Assembly: GCA_018675575.1 (NCBI GenBank) | Contig: JABGXW010000144.1 | Coordinates: 1 to 64,000 of the forward strand | Length of the DNA stretch: 64,000 nt | Direction: 5' to 3' | From: Bacteriovoracaceae bacterium | Lineage (GTDB): Bacteria; Bdellovibrionota; Bacteriovoracia; Bacteriovoracales; Bacteriovoracaceae | In this document: positions 24,468-33,925 of the stretch, in pieces | Position numbering within the stretch: the stretch's first letter is position 1 | Layout: each line of letters begins with the position of its first letter | Notes under the pieces: model-generated | Database searches by the model: none | What the model saw: the letters and a program-made list of their open reading frames with translations, nothing else | What the model was told of the DNA's origin: nothing | Translations under genes and position numbers: made by a program

Positions 24468-25940
24468 TCAAACCGATTCTCCAAATTTCTTAGTGACTAC
24501 AAGTAATGTTAAAACCAAAAGTATTGCACCAAATAATAAAACGAAAGGGCTTTGAAAACTTGCTGCTATCAAGAAGCAAATACCTGCCACCATTCCGGTA
24601 ACCATCGAGTAAACTAATTGTGTATTCACATGTTTCATATGATCACATTCAGCTCCCATTGAGGCAATGACAGTGGTATCCGAGATGGGGGAAGTATGAT
24701 CACCAAAAAGTCCACCACTTAAGATCGCGGCCAAGGTTATGACTAGAGAGGCTTGCAGATCGTAGGCGACAGGCAAAGCTATCGGCATAAGAATTGCGAA
24801 AGTTCCGTAAGAAGTACCTGTTGAGATTGATATTAATGCTCCCAAGAAAAAAACAATCATAGGGAATATTCCAGGGCTTACAAATTCTTTTATATTTTCA
24901 GCAATGTATTGACCTGTTTGCATTTCTTTACAAACAGAGGAAAGAGTCCAGGCGAGTATTAAAATATAAAATATAAAAATCATACTCTCTCCCCCTTTTA
25001 CAAATGTTCTAACTGACTCAAGAAAAGGTCGATTATTTTTAATTCTTGAATAGAGAGCAGTACTAAGACTAGCAATGAGGTAAGAAATAAAAAGAGCTGT
25101 TCTTATGTGAGTTGAGGTCAGGCCGTCTTTACCTAGATAATAATAAGTCATCAAAGTTCCCAGAGAAACAAACAGAGTGAGCAATGGAATAATAATTGCC
25201 CACACAGTTGTCGTTCCCTCTAGGGTAATTTCAGTTGTCTCAATTTCTTCTGGTATATATTCTTTTTGTGCCTTCAACATAGGTCCAAAGTCTTTTCCCA
25301 AATAAGCAATAATTGGAACTGCAAGAAGTGTGAGAAGAGCATAAAACTGATATGGCATTGCTGTAAGTAAAACAGAAAGCGGATTAGCCTCAATTCCCAT
25401 GTCAGCGTAGGTAGTTTCAATCAATGACATGATATAAGCTCCCCAGGAAATAAAAGGGATTAGAATGCAAATAGGTGCTGAGGTGGAGTCCAGAATATAA
25501 GCGAGTTTTTCCTTACAAATGCCAAGCTTTTTATAAATAGGAGAAAAAAGTGGGCCTAAAATAAGAGAATTTCCTGAATCAGAGAAGAAAATTCCTAATC
25601 CACAAAGCCAGGTTGAAACTTGAGCTTTTAAAGGAGAAGAAATAACTTCTGTCATTTTTTTAGCAAAGGCCTGTGTTCCACCTGATGACTCTACTAGTTT
25701 AATAAAGCCGCCAATAATTCCTATCGTGATAAGAACTTGATTATTAGATGGTGAAGAAATTTGATCAAATATTTTAGTTTCCACTAAATAAAGCGCCCCT
25801 TGAAAGGGATTGTAATGTTTAATGATAACGGCACCTGAAAAAGATCCAAATCCTAAGGAGATTATTACATTTCTAGTTTTGACTGCAAGAATGATTGTAA
25901 GTAATGCAGGTATAAGTGAAACAAATCCATATGATTCCAT
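24468..25940 (-). CDS. nhaC: Na+/H+ antiporter, NhaC family
   Basis: 490-residue inner-membrane exchanger with about eleven to twelve hydrophobic segments. Typical family stretches are visible: GFGSFSGAVI early, GGFIKLVESSGGTQAFAKKM near 75-95, FFSDSGNSLILGPLF near 118-132, STSAPICILIPFISWGAYI near 148-166, and ISISTGTSYGTFAILMPIALP plus GLFGDHTSPISDTTVIASMG in the C-terminal half. The last two contain the charged residues conserved in the ion path. Expected role: exchange of sodium, or an organic substrate, for protons. Stands alone on the minus strand; an AAGG ribosome site precedes the ATG. Confidence 0.85.
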   Translation of the reverse strand: MESYGFVSLIPALLTIILAVKTRNVIISLGFGSFSGAVIIKHYNPFQGALYLVETKIFDQISSPSNNQVLITIGIIGGFIKLVESSGGTQAFAKKMTEVISSPLKAQVSTWLCGLGIFFSDSGNSLILGPLFSPIYKKLGICKEKLAYILDSTSAPICILIPFISWGAYIMSLIETTYADMGIEANPLSVLLTAMPYQFYALLTLLAVPIIAYLGKDFGPMLKAQKEYIPEEIETTEITLEGTTTVWAIIIPLLTLFVSLGTLMTYYYLGKDGLTSTHIRTALFISYLIASLSTALYSRIKNNRPFLESVRTFVKGGESMIFIFYILILAWTLSSVCKEMQTGQYIAENIKEFVSPGIFPMIVFFLGALISISTGTSYGTFAILMPIALPVAYDLQASLVITLAAILSGGLFGDHTSPISDTTVIASMGAECDHMKHVNTQLVYSMVTGMVAGICFLIAASFQSPFVLLFGAILLVLTLLVVTKKFGESV

Positions 25941-26164
25941 AAATTAACCTTATAAAAAGTAATATCTCAATTATAGGAGACAGCACATTTTAAGGCTAAT
26001 TTTTTATCAGTTTATTTTAAGCTGCTTATTTGTTGATCTTTTTGCCCTCTATAGATCTTATTGGGGCCCTCTATTTATTTATTTAGTAAAATGCCATGAC
26101 AAATGCAGTGAATTAAACTAAATATTAAGGTAAGGTTTAAGTCTAAATTGACAAGGTTAGAAGA

Positions 26165-28768
26165 ATGAAGACCCAAGAGATCCGAACAAAGTTCATTAGA
26201 TATTTTGAATCCAAAGGACATAAAAAATTGCCATCATCATCATTGGTTCCCTCTAATGATCCTACCTTGCTTTTCACAAATGCGGGTATGGTTCAATTTA
26301 AGGATGAGTTCACAGGAAAAGCAAATCCTGCAGATAAAAGAGCTGTCACCTCTCAGAAATGTGTTCGAGCAGGTGGCAAGCATAATGATTTAGAAAATGT
26401 TGGATTCACTGCAAGACATCATACTTTTTTTGAAATGCTAGGTAATTTTTCCTTCGGTGATTATTTCAAAAAAGAAGCTATTTCTTTTGCCTGGGAATTT
26501 CTAACTAAACAATTACAAATTCCAAAAGATAAACTCTACGTCACTACTCATCATACCGATAAAGAGGCTGCAGAGATCTGGCATGAGCAAGAAGGTATTC
26601 CAAAAGACAGAATTTTTTTTAGAAGTGACAAAGATAATTTTTGGGAGATGGGTGAAATTGGACCATGCGGACCAAGCTCAGAAATATTCTTTGACCATGG
26701 GCCTGCTTATTCCGATCCCAATGCGGACATATCAGAATGTATTCTTGATGATGAAGATCGCTATGTTGAAGTTTGGAATCTCGTATTTATGCAATTTGAA
26801 AAGTATAAGGATGGAAACAAGATCAAGAAAAGAAATCTTCCCAAACCATCTGTAGACACAGGAGCAGGCTTAGAAAGAATCGCTGCAGTCATGCAGTCTA
26901 TTTATAATAATTTTGATGGTGACGCTTTTACACCTATTATTAAAAAAATTGAAGATATCTCAGGTAAGAAATATACAGACCATCCCCACTGGATGAGAGT
27001 AATCGCGGACCATGCTCGTTCAGCTTCAATGCTGCTCGCTGATGGGGTCATTCCGGCAAATGAAGGTCGTGGTTATGTTCTCCGTAGAATAATTAGGAGA
27101 GCTGTTCGCCATTTAGATTTACTTGATGTTAGCAAAACAACGTTCTTTGAGCTCGTCGCTCCCGTTTTCTCTTCCTTTGGATCTGAGTATGAAGAAAATA
27201 AAAAAAATCAAGATTTTGTCATTAAGTATCTAAGACTTGAAGAAGATGGCTTTAGAAAGAGTCTAGCTTCAGGATTAAAACTCCTTAATAAAAAGGTTGA
27301 TGAACTTAAGAAAAACAAAAATGATACCTTGTCTGGCAAAGATGCTTTTACTCTGTATGATACAAATGGATTTCCTCTCGATTTAACTGAGATGATTCTT
27401 AAAGAAAACGGATTAAAGGTCGATAATAAAGAATTTGAAACTGAAATGGCAGCACAGAGACTGAGGTCTAAGAAGTCAGGTGATTTCTCAGTTCAAGCTG
27501 ATAATAGTAAAGAATTTTATGGAATAAAAGAAGCTAATGGAGAGACCCAATTTGTAGGCCTTGATCAATTCCAAACATTATCAACATTAGTAGGAAAAGT
27601 TCAACAAGGAGAAAGAACCGCCCTCATTTTTGATTCAACACCATTTTATGCCGAGGGTGGTGGACAACAAGGAGATAGCGGTGAAATCTTTGACGCCGAT
27701 CAAATCGTTGGAATTGTCGAAGATACCAACAAACCTGTAGATGGACTCTTCTCCCATATAACCACTGTCAATACCGACTTAGAAATTGGAAACAAATATA
27801 CTCTAAAGGTTGATATGGTTTCTCGTGGTTATACAATGTGCAATCATACAGCGACACATCTTTTACAGGCAGCATTAATTTCAGTTCTAGGAAATCATGT
27901 AAAACAAGCAGGCTCTAACGTCGGACCGAAAAGGTTACGTTTTGACTTCACCCACCCTGAATCTCTAAGCAGAGAAGAACTTAAGCAAGTTGAAAAAGTT
28001 GTTAACGATCAAATAAAAAAACAAGTTTTAGTCAATCATCAAGTTATGACCAAAGATGAGGCAATGAAATTAGGTGCCATGGCACTTTTTGGTGAAAAGT
28101 ACGGTGATAAAGTTAGAGTTATCAATATACAAGAATTCTCAATAGAACTCTGCGGAGGAACACATGTAAAAAATACTTCTGAAATTGGATATTTTAAAAT
28201 CCTTTCAGAATCCTCTTTAGCTTCAGGAGTGAGAAGGATTGAAGCAGTGTCAAATTTAGGAGCTTACGAATACGTGGACTCAAAATTAGAAGTTCTTGAT
28301 CAAATGGAACTCTCTTTTTCTTCTAAGGGCCACGTGCTTTTAGAAAAACTTAATCAACTGCAAGAGAACCTCTTACAAGCAAACAAAGTTATTAAATCTT
28401 TAAAAGAAAAAATCCAAATTACTAATGCACATTCAATGTTTGAAGATGTATCTAAAATTAGAAATAACCTCGACTTCAAGCATATAGAAGCCAATGAAGA
28501 TGATGATATAAAAAAAATTGGTGACTTATTTATAGATAAATTCCCTAAAGGAGTCGTACTCGTCACAGCATTAAAGGGTCCAAAAGCAGCAATTCTTTTG
28601 AAAACATTTAAAGGAAACAAAGATCTTAAATGTTCTGATCTTCTCAGAGAGGCCATATCAACATTTGGAGGTAAAGGCGGAGGGAAACCAGACATGGCCC
28701 AAGGATCAGTTGATGCCGATAAATATAAAGAATTTGTTTCTGATCTAACGACTAGATTAAATGCTTAA
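26165..28768 (+). CDS. alaS: Alanyl-tRNA synthetase
   Basis: 867-residue class II synthetase charging tRNA-Ala, close to the usual length. The catalytic core begins RTKFIRYFESKGHKKLPSSS and has the LFTNAGMVQFKDEF and GNFSFGDYFK motifs and the VDTGAGLERI motif 3. The editing domain carries both zinc/substrate motifs, HTATHLLQAAL (HxxxH) and ELCGGTHV (CxxxH), so mischarged Ser/Gly should be cleared. The C-Ala tail ends FGGKGGGKPDMAQG, the usual glycine-rich DHH-like end. The 170-base leader is AT-rich with no obvious riboswitch. Essential gene; 66 bases before the aspartoacylase-like gene. Confidence 0.97.
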   Translation: MKTQEIRTKFIRYFESKGHKKLPSSSLVPSNDPTLLFTNAGMVQFKDEFTGKANPADKRAVTSQKCVRAGGKHNDLENVGFTARHHTFFEMLGNFSFGDYFKKEAISFAWEFLTKQLQIPKDKLYVTTHHTDKEAAEIWHEQEGIPKDRIFFRSDKDNFWEMGEIGPCGPSSEIFFDHGPAYSDPNADISECILDDEDRYVEVWNLVFMQFEKYKDGNKIKKRNLPKPSVDTGAGLERIAAVMQSIYNNFDGDAFTPIIKKIEDISGKKYTDHPHWMRVIADHARSASMLLADGVIPANEGRGYVLRRIIRRAVRHLDLLDVSKTTFFELVAPVFSSFGSEYEENKKNQDFVIKYLRLEEDGFRKSLASGLKLLNKKVDELKKNKNDTLSGKDAFTLYDTNGFPLDLTEMILKENGLKVDNKEFETEMAAQRLRSKKSGDFSVQADNSKEFYGIKEANGETQFVGLDQFQTLSTLVGKVQQGERTALIFDSTPFYAEGGGQQGDSGEIFDADQIVGIVEDTNKPVDGLFSHITTVNTDLEIGNKYTLKVDMVSRGYTMCNHTATHLLQAALISVLGNHVKQAGSNVGPKRLRFDFTHPESLSREELKQVEKVVNDQIKKQVLVNHQVMTKDEAMKLGAMALFGEKYGDKVRVINIQEFSIELCGGTHVKNTSEIGYFKILSESSLASGVRRIEAVSNLGAYEYVDSKLEVLDQMELSFSSKGHVLLEKLNQLQENLLQANKVIKSLKEKIQITNAHSMFEDVSKIRNNLDFKHIEANEDDDIKKIGDLFIDKFPKGVVLVTALKGPKAAILLKTFKGNKDLKCSDLLREAISTFGGKGGGKPDMAQGSVDADKYKEFVSDLTTRLNA

Positions 28769-28834
28769 GACTAAAGTGATAATAACAACAACGCGATAAT
28801 ATTGTATCATTGTTGACCTAAGCTAAGGAAAAGT

Positions 28835-29662
28835 ATGAAGTTTGCAATAATTGGTGGAACCCACGGAAATGAGCCTGTTGGAATTAAAACAATTGAGAAA
28901 ATTTTAGCTGAGAACAAAGAAACCCTTAATAGTTATAAAACATTTCTTGGTAATCCCAAGGCCTATGACTTAAAAAAACGTTATGTTGATAGTGATCTAA
29001 ACAGGGCCTTTGGCCCTAACGGTTCCTCAAAGGGTTATGAAAAAAAGAGATCATCTGAGCTTACCGATCTTATAAAAGATAAGTTTGATTTTATTTTAGA
29101 CCTTCATACCACAACTTCAAATATGAAGTTTACAGTTATCTTAACAAGAATCGATGAGTTCTCTTTAAAAGCTGCATGTTTTCTTCAAAAACAAATCCCA
29201 TCGTTAAAAATAATTGTTTCCTTACGAGCAGGCAACGATTGCCCTTATACTAGTTCATTAGCCAACTCTGCACTAACAGTTGAGTTTGGTCCAGTCATAA
29301 ACAATGTAGAGGACGATAAATTAATTAAAACCATGTTTGAACTCACAACTAAGTTATTGGATTACGATTTCGGTGAAGAGTTTAATTATGAAGATATTGA
29401 ATGTTATCAGGTTTTTGGAATACAATCCTATCCTGATCAGGGACAGTGGGAAATTCATAAAGATATAGATGGGCACGATTTTGATCCTATCACTTATGGA
29501 AATCCAATGTTCTGCAACGATTCTGATGAAATAATTACCTATAAAGGCCCAAATACTATTTATCCACTGTTTGTTAATGAGGCGGCTTATCAAGAAAATA
29601 ATACGGCGATGGAAATGTCTCTTAAAACAACATTGGCCAATGCTCTATTTAAATTAAAATAA
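28835..29662 (+). CDS. Aspartoacylase / succinylglutamate desuccinylase family hydrolase
   Basis: 275-residue zinc amidohydrolase of the AstE/AspA family, M14-like fold. GGTHGNEPVG at 7-16 gives the H-x-x-E zinc ligands, DLNRAFG the substrate Asn-Arg pair, DLHTTTSN the third zinc His, and VEFGPV the catalytic Glu. Length and order fit aspartoacylase, which splits N-acetyl-aspartate into acetate and aspartate, better than AstE, which has other arginine-degradation genes beside it. No such genes adjoin. AAGGAAAAGT precedes the ATG. Confidence 0.8.
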   Translation: MKFAIIGGTHGNEPVGIKTIEKILAENKETLNSYKTFLGNPKAYDLKKRYVDSDLNRAFGPNGSSKGYEKKRSSELTDLIKDKFDFILDLHTTTSNMKFTVILTRIDEFSLKAACFLQKQIPSLKIIVSLRAGNDCPYTSSLANSALTVEFGPVINNVEDDKLIKTMFELTTKLLDYDFGEEFNYEDIECYQVFGIQSYPDQGQWEIHKDIDGHDFDPITYGNPMFCNDSDEIITYKGPNTIYPLFVNEAAYQENNTAMEMSLKTTLANALFKLK

Positions 29663-29879
29663 TTTTTATTTTTGTTTTTGTTTTATCAGACTTGAACTCT
29701 GTTCTTTAGAAATCATCTTCTTATTTAATGAATTTTGCACCTACCAGAATTGCTTTTTAGAGTCGATGATCATAATGATCCTATCGGCTAATTAAGTTAA
29801 TAGCAACACCACGGCTGCGACATAATGCACTGATATTACTGGCTTTACACATCGAGTAGAAAAATCTATACTAGCCGCC

Positions 29880-30656
29880 ATGCAAATCAAATTAATATCA
29901 CTTTTAATTCTTACAACTACTGCCTCAATGGCCTATGCTGCTGAACTAACACAGTTTTGCGTAGCTCATAGAGGAAACAGTTCAGTAGAACTTGAAAACT
30001 CAGAAGCTTCACTTTTATCTGCAGCAGACATGGGTGTCGGAGCTGTGGAGTTTGATATTCATCATACCAAAGATGGTATCGCAGTTATCAATCATGATAA
30101 AAACCTAGAAAATGTTACACAAAAGAACGAATTATGCCCAAGAAAGAAAAACATCTCAGAAATTACTTTTTCAGAACTCTCAAAGTGCAAGCTCTTAAAC
30201 GGAGAATCTATTCCCCGCTTTAATGACATAGTAAGAAAGCTAAGATCTTATCCAATACGACTTGTAATAGAATACAAATCCTCCCCCAAAATAGATGAAA
30301 TGAAATTACTCCGAAAGCTCTATGGTGATCAGCCGGAGAGAATATATTTCATCTCATTTAAGGAAGACTTTTTAGATAAGATTATCAAATGGAGAGAATC
30401 ATTTCCTTTCTTAAAAAAAACAAAAGTTATTCGACTTAAGCGAATCTCTTATTCAAGAACAGATCGATTCGATGGACTTAACACCAAATATCTTGGCAAG
30501 AGACATGTTCGGGCGGCACGTAAAAATGGCCGAATAATAGGAATATTTACTAAGAACACACTTAAACATATTAGAAAGTACTTAGATCGTGATGTCGATT
30601 TTATTACTACTAACTACCCACAAAGATGTATGGAAGAATTACATCGCAGAAAGTAA
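29880..30656 (+). CDS. Secreted glycerophosphodiester phosphodiesterase
   Basis: 258 residues with a signal peptide (IKLISLLILTTTASMAYAA). The catalytic start CVAHRGNSS supplies the first His of the H-R-G-N motif; the metal-binding E-x-D is in AVEFDIHHTKDGIAVINHD, which also contains the second catalytic His. The TIM-barrel continues to ITTNYPQRCM at the end, the usual closing motif. It should cut glycerophosphodiesters from phospholipid breakdown to glycerol-3-phosphate and an alcohol in the periplasm or outside. The next gene, a CPBP membrane protein, starts three bases after the stop. Confidence 0.85.
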   Translation: MQIKLISLLILTTTASMAYAAELTQFCVAHRGNSSVELENSEASLLSAADMGVGAVEFDIHHTKDGIAVINHDKNLENVTQKNELCPRKKNISEITFSELSKCKLLNGESIPRFNDIVRKLRSYPIRLVIEYKSSPKIDEMKLLRKLYGDQPERIYFISFKEDFLDKIIKWRESFPFLKKTKVIRLKRISYSRTDRFDGLNTKYLGKRHVRAARKNGRIIGIFTKNTLKHIRKYLDRDVDFITTNYPQRCMEELHRRK

Positions 30657-30659
30657 TTT

Positions 30660-31412
30660 GTGAAAAAATTTCTTCTTTCATATATTCCTGAATCTCTGAT
30701 TTCTAAAGAGAGAAGAAATACGTGCCTAACTTTTACATTTATTGCCCTCATTATGCTTGTGCTGGAATATTATGGTTGGCAAGGTCCTTTTATTAATCAT
30801 ATTTCTAAACAATTTGGTTTTTTTACACCGGCAAAGAATGAACTTTTTCTAAAAGCACAAATTTACACAAGCTGCAGTTTCTTTTCTCTTTTATTTATTC
30901 TCCCGCTTATATTTAATTATCTTTTTCCAATTCATCATCCAACTTTAAAGAATATTGGTTTAGATGGAACAGACTGGAAGCAGGCGTTTCTAATTTACAT
31001 TCCTCTTGTCGTTCTTATGATGCCAATCCTATGGATTATCTGTAAACAACCAAGTTTTTATCAGTTTTATCCTCTTTATAAACCTAACTCATTAAAAATG
31101 TTTTTTATCTATGAACTAATTTATCTTACACAATTCGTTTCAATAGAATTTTTCTTCCGAGGATTTGGACTATTCAGAGCTGAAAAGATTATGCCAGGGT
31201 ATGGAATTTTTATTATGATCATACCTTATTCCTTAGTTCATATTCATAAGCCGTTTGAAGAAGCTATAGGTTCCATTTTTGCTGGGCTCGTTTTAGGGCA
31301 TCTTGCCCTAAAATCAAAATCTATATGGCCAGGAGTATTGGTCCATGCTTGCATTGCTTTTTCAGCAGACTTATTTGCTATGATTCATTCCGGAAGATTT
31401 CAAGCTTTTTAA
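30660..31412 (+). CDS. CPBP-family intramembrane protease-like protein
   Basis: 250-residue membrane protein with about six helices and an Abi/CAAX-protease core at 155-235. The first motif reads IEFFFRG where catalytic members have EExxxR: one Glu and the Arg are kept, but the first Glu is Ile. The second motif, SLVHIHKPFEE, keeps the His, and the third, WPGVLVHACIAFSAD, keeps His. The lost Glu makes classic proteolysis doubtful. The start is GTG at 30660, three bases after the GDPD stop, so the two genes are coupled. Convergent with the LysM gene whose stop touches this one. Confidence 0.75.
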   Translation: MKKFLLSYIPESLISKERRNTCLTFTFIALIMLVLEYYGWQGPFINHISKQFGFFTPAKNELFLKAQIYTSCSFFSLLFILPLIFNYLFPIHHPTLKNIGLDGTDWKQAFLIYIPLVVLMMPILWIICKQPSFYQFYPLYKPNSLKMFFIYELIYLTQFVSIEFFFRGFGLFRAEKIMPGYGIFIMIIPYSLVHIHKPFEEAIGSIFAGLVLGHLALKSKSIWPGVLVHACIAFSADLFAMIHSGRFQAF

Positions 31413-32195
31413 TTACTCGTATTGAGGCTTGCTAATCGTGGCAGGCTTTCTTTCTGACGGTGCATCTTTAGATAAGATCATTTTACCATCAATCCATACA
31501 ACTGCTTCATCTGCAATATTGGGGATCACAAGGACTTGTCCAACTTCAAGTTTATTCATATCTATTTCAGGGTTAGCTTTTACTATAATATTCCATTTAC
31601 TATGGGTATTGTAGTGGATCTTAGAAATCTTCATAAGGTCTTCACCTAGATCTATCACGTGTTTTTTTGTCGTATGTATTTTGTATTCCTTAGACTCAAC
31701 CCCATTGTTAGCGGGAGCTGATGCTGGAGCTCTGCTATTTAGATCAAAATCAGGTCTCATGTATTTTTTTAATTTTTTATTAAGTATATCTGCATGAACA
31801 ATTTTCTTTTTATATTTAATCTTTTCATATTCTTTCATCGCTAAATTTTTATTATGCTTACTTGAATGTTCAAGTAATTGCATTTGGCTTTTTAAAGAGC
31901 CAATATAGGTCAACAATTTATAGTTATGTTTTTCAAGCTTTATAATTTGAGAGGCTAATTTTTTATTTTCTCTCTTGTAAATTAAAGTAGAGGTATGATC
32001 TAATATGTAATTTTCTAATTTGGCAGTGAGTTCTATATTCTGTCTGGCCAAGCTTTCTAAATTATCTTGAACTGCATTTAGGCCATATTTTTCAAAAACA
32101 AGTGACTGACTGTTTCTTATAGAATAATTTTTTCCGTATAGGAATAATCCAGTCAGTAGAATCACAAAAAGGTTTGCAAAAATTATTTTTTTCAT
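31413..32195 (-). CDS. Membrane-anchored coiled-coil LysM protein
   Basis: 260 residues. One N-terminal hydrophobic helix (IIFANLFVILLTGLFLYG) anchors it; residues 40-130 are charged and leucine-rich, a likely coiled coil. A LysM domain lies at about 175-222: DLGEDLMKISKIHYNTHSKW, then IVKANPEIDMNKLEVGQVL, ending VLVIPN. LysM binds peptidoglycan, so the protein probably bridges inner membrane and cell wall. The last 35 residues are unstructured. A single gene, convergent with the CPBP gene. Confidence 0.8.
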   Translation of the reverse strand: MKKIIFANLFVILLTGLFLYGKNYSIRNSQSLVFEKYGLNAVQDNLESLARQNIELTAKLENYILDHTSTLIYKRENKKLASQIIKLEKHNYKLLTYIGSLKSQMQLLEHSSKHNKNLAMKEYEKIKYKKKIVHADILNKKLKKYMRPDFDLNSRAPASAPANNGVESKEYKIHTTKKHVIDLGEDLMKISKIHYNTHSKWNIIVKANPEIDMNKLEVGQVLVIPNIADEAVVWIDGKMILSKDAPSERKPATISKPQYE

Positions 32196-32336
32196 ACAAT
32201 ACTAGTCGGAAATCCGTAGTTAACCTTTAACAATCAATTAATTATTTATGTAAAATTGACAAGATAGGGTTTCTAAAGAGAAGATAGTCAATCAAGCGGC
32301 AATAACCATAACATATTGATTTTATGAGAGGATACC

Positions 32337-33242
32337 ATGATACAAGCAAAAACTGATCTTCATCGACATTTAGATGGTTCGCTAAGACAAGCTACAATCA
32401 ATGAATTGGCCAAAAAGTTTAATGTCATTATTCCGACTGAGTTTACTTTTAAGCCTCATATGACCTTGAACACTGCTCTTGAATTTTTTAATACTTCACT
32501 ATTACTTTTACAAGAAACTGGAGAACTTACCAGAGTAGCTTCTGAAATATGTGAAGATGCAAAAGAGGGCGGACTTGAAAGATTAGAAATAAGATTTGGT
32601 CCCCAGCTGCATCAACAAAAAGGCCTGCGTCTTGAAGAAATAATAGACTCTGTCTTAGAAGGAATCAATGGTAGAGCAGGTTTAATTTTATGCGGACTTT
32701 ATGGTGATGATCCTAAATTACTTTGTGAGTTTATGGAAATAGCAAAGACACGATTAGGTGTTGTCGCCCTTGATATTGCAGGAGGGCCCAGTAGTAATCA
32801 TCAATTTAAATTAGAAGACTACAAGGATCCTTATGACAAGGCCTATGAATATGGAATTCATCGAACTGTACATGCTTCCGAAGGAAGAGGGCCGCAAGAA
32901 ATAATAACAGCTATTAATATACTCAGAGCTGAAAGGCTAGGCCATGCAACAACATTACTCGACAGTAAAGAAGCACTCGATTTGGTATTAGAAAACAATA
33001 TAACAATCGAATCTTGTCCTACTTCAAATCTCCAATGTGGAGTAGTTCAGAGTCATCAAACTCATCCTCTTGGAAAATGGCTCAATCTAGGTGTAAGCGC
33101 CTGTATTAACACTGATAATACATTTTTTTCTCAGGTTACGTCTCAAGAAGAACACGAAAAAGCTCTATCTATACAAGGTATGAATCCGAAACTTTTAGAA
33201 AGAGCAATAAAAAATGGTCTTGATTCAATATTCACTAGATAG
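32337..33242 (+). CDS. Adenosine deaminase-family metal hydrolase
   Basis: 301-residue amidohydrolase with the adenosine deaminase motif order: TDLHRHLDGS (zinc His pair), DIAGGP, VHASEGR (zinc His and catalytic Glu; H-A-G-E in adenosine deaminase), ERLGHA (catalytic His), CPTSN, and NTDNTFFS. The last is usually N-T-D-D-P; the zinc Asp is kept but the second Asp, which contacts the purine, is Asn. It is also somewhat shorter than typical adenosine deaminases. Substrates could be adenosine, adenine or 6-amino-6-deoxyfutalosine; no menaquinone genes adjoin. Stands alone on the plus strand. Confidence 0.78.
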   Translation: MIQAKTDLHRHLDGSLRQATINELAKKFNVIIPTEFTFKPHMTLNTALEFFNTSLLLLQETGELTRVASEICEDAKEGGLERLEIRFGPQLHQQKGLRLEEIIDSVLEGINGRAGLILCGLYGDDPKLLCEFMEIAKTRLGVVALDIAGGPSSNHQFKLEDYKDPYDKAYEYGIHRTVHASEGRGPQEIITAINILRAERLGHATTLLDSKEALDLVLENNITIESCPTSNLQCGVVQSHQTHPLGKWLNLGVSACINTDNTFFSQVTSQEEHEKALSIQGMNPKLLERAIKNGLDSIFTR

Positions 33243-33248
33243 TTCATA

Positions 33249-33719
33249 TTAAGAAGAACAATGAGGTAGTAAATGAAGCTCCTCTTTTATAGTATTTGAT
33301 CTCTTATTAATTTTCAAAACTAAATCCCTTTTCATTTCTTGAGCTTTACCAAACTTAATTTTAGCTGATTCCACAATTCTATGTTTTAGTAAATAAGACT
33401 TACCATTTAATTTAAAACGTATTTTCATAGTTTGCTTGGCACGACAATTTGTATAGGGATTCTTTTTTTCTAATTTAAATTTATTAAATGTCGTAAAGTT
33501 AGCAACGTCGATTAAAGTATTTTCTACTTGGAGACCTACATTGATACAGGATTTATATGTAAAGAGACTTTCTCTCACCGTACGAATACAGATATTTTCA
33601 CTATTTCTTTGTGAATTAAGAATATCTGCTAATGAAATTCTTTTTTTAGATACCATAGCGTGTCCCTGTTGAAGGGAAAACAGAACTGTAAATGATAAAA
33701 TCAATCGTAATAAACTCAA
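33249..33719 (-). CDS. Exported protein of unknown function
   Basis: 156 residues. Signal peptide from a TTG start (MSLLRLILSFTVLFSLQQGH, cleavage near AMA-like HAM), preceded by AAGGGG seven bases upstream, which supports the TTG. The mature part is basic, beta-rich in its second half (MKIRFKLNGKSYLLKHRIV) and holds four Cys (ENICIRT, YKSCINV, YTNCRAK, LPHCSS), suggesting two disulfides. The family is not recognised. Separated from the divergent PBP4 gene by about 200 bases. Confidence 0.6.
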   Translation of the reverse strand: MSLLRLILSFTVLFSLQQGHAMVSKKRISLADILNSQRNSENICIRTVRESLFTYKSCINVGLQVENTLIDVANFTTFNKFKLEKKNPYTNCRAKQTMKIRFKLNGKSYLLKHRIVESAKIKFGKAQEMKRDLVLKINKRSNTIKEELHLLPHCSS

Positions 33720-33925
33720 TTAGTGCCCCTTAATTAATCAACTCAGAAGTCATATCACTACGCGGCGCGCAACTCAAGCCCCCCTGTATCTCTTACACAA
33801 GGTAAGTGGCTTAAATTAAAGACCTTTCAAGCGAGTTCTTTAGGCCAAAAGACTTTACAATATCCATAGCGGGTCATAAAATTGATAAACACACATCGCC
33901 ACTGAATACTCGGAGACGTTTACTC

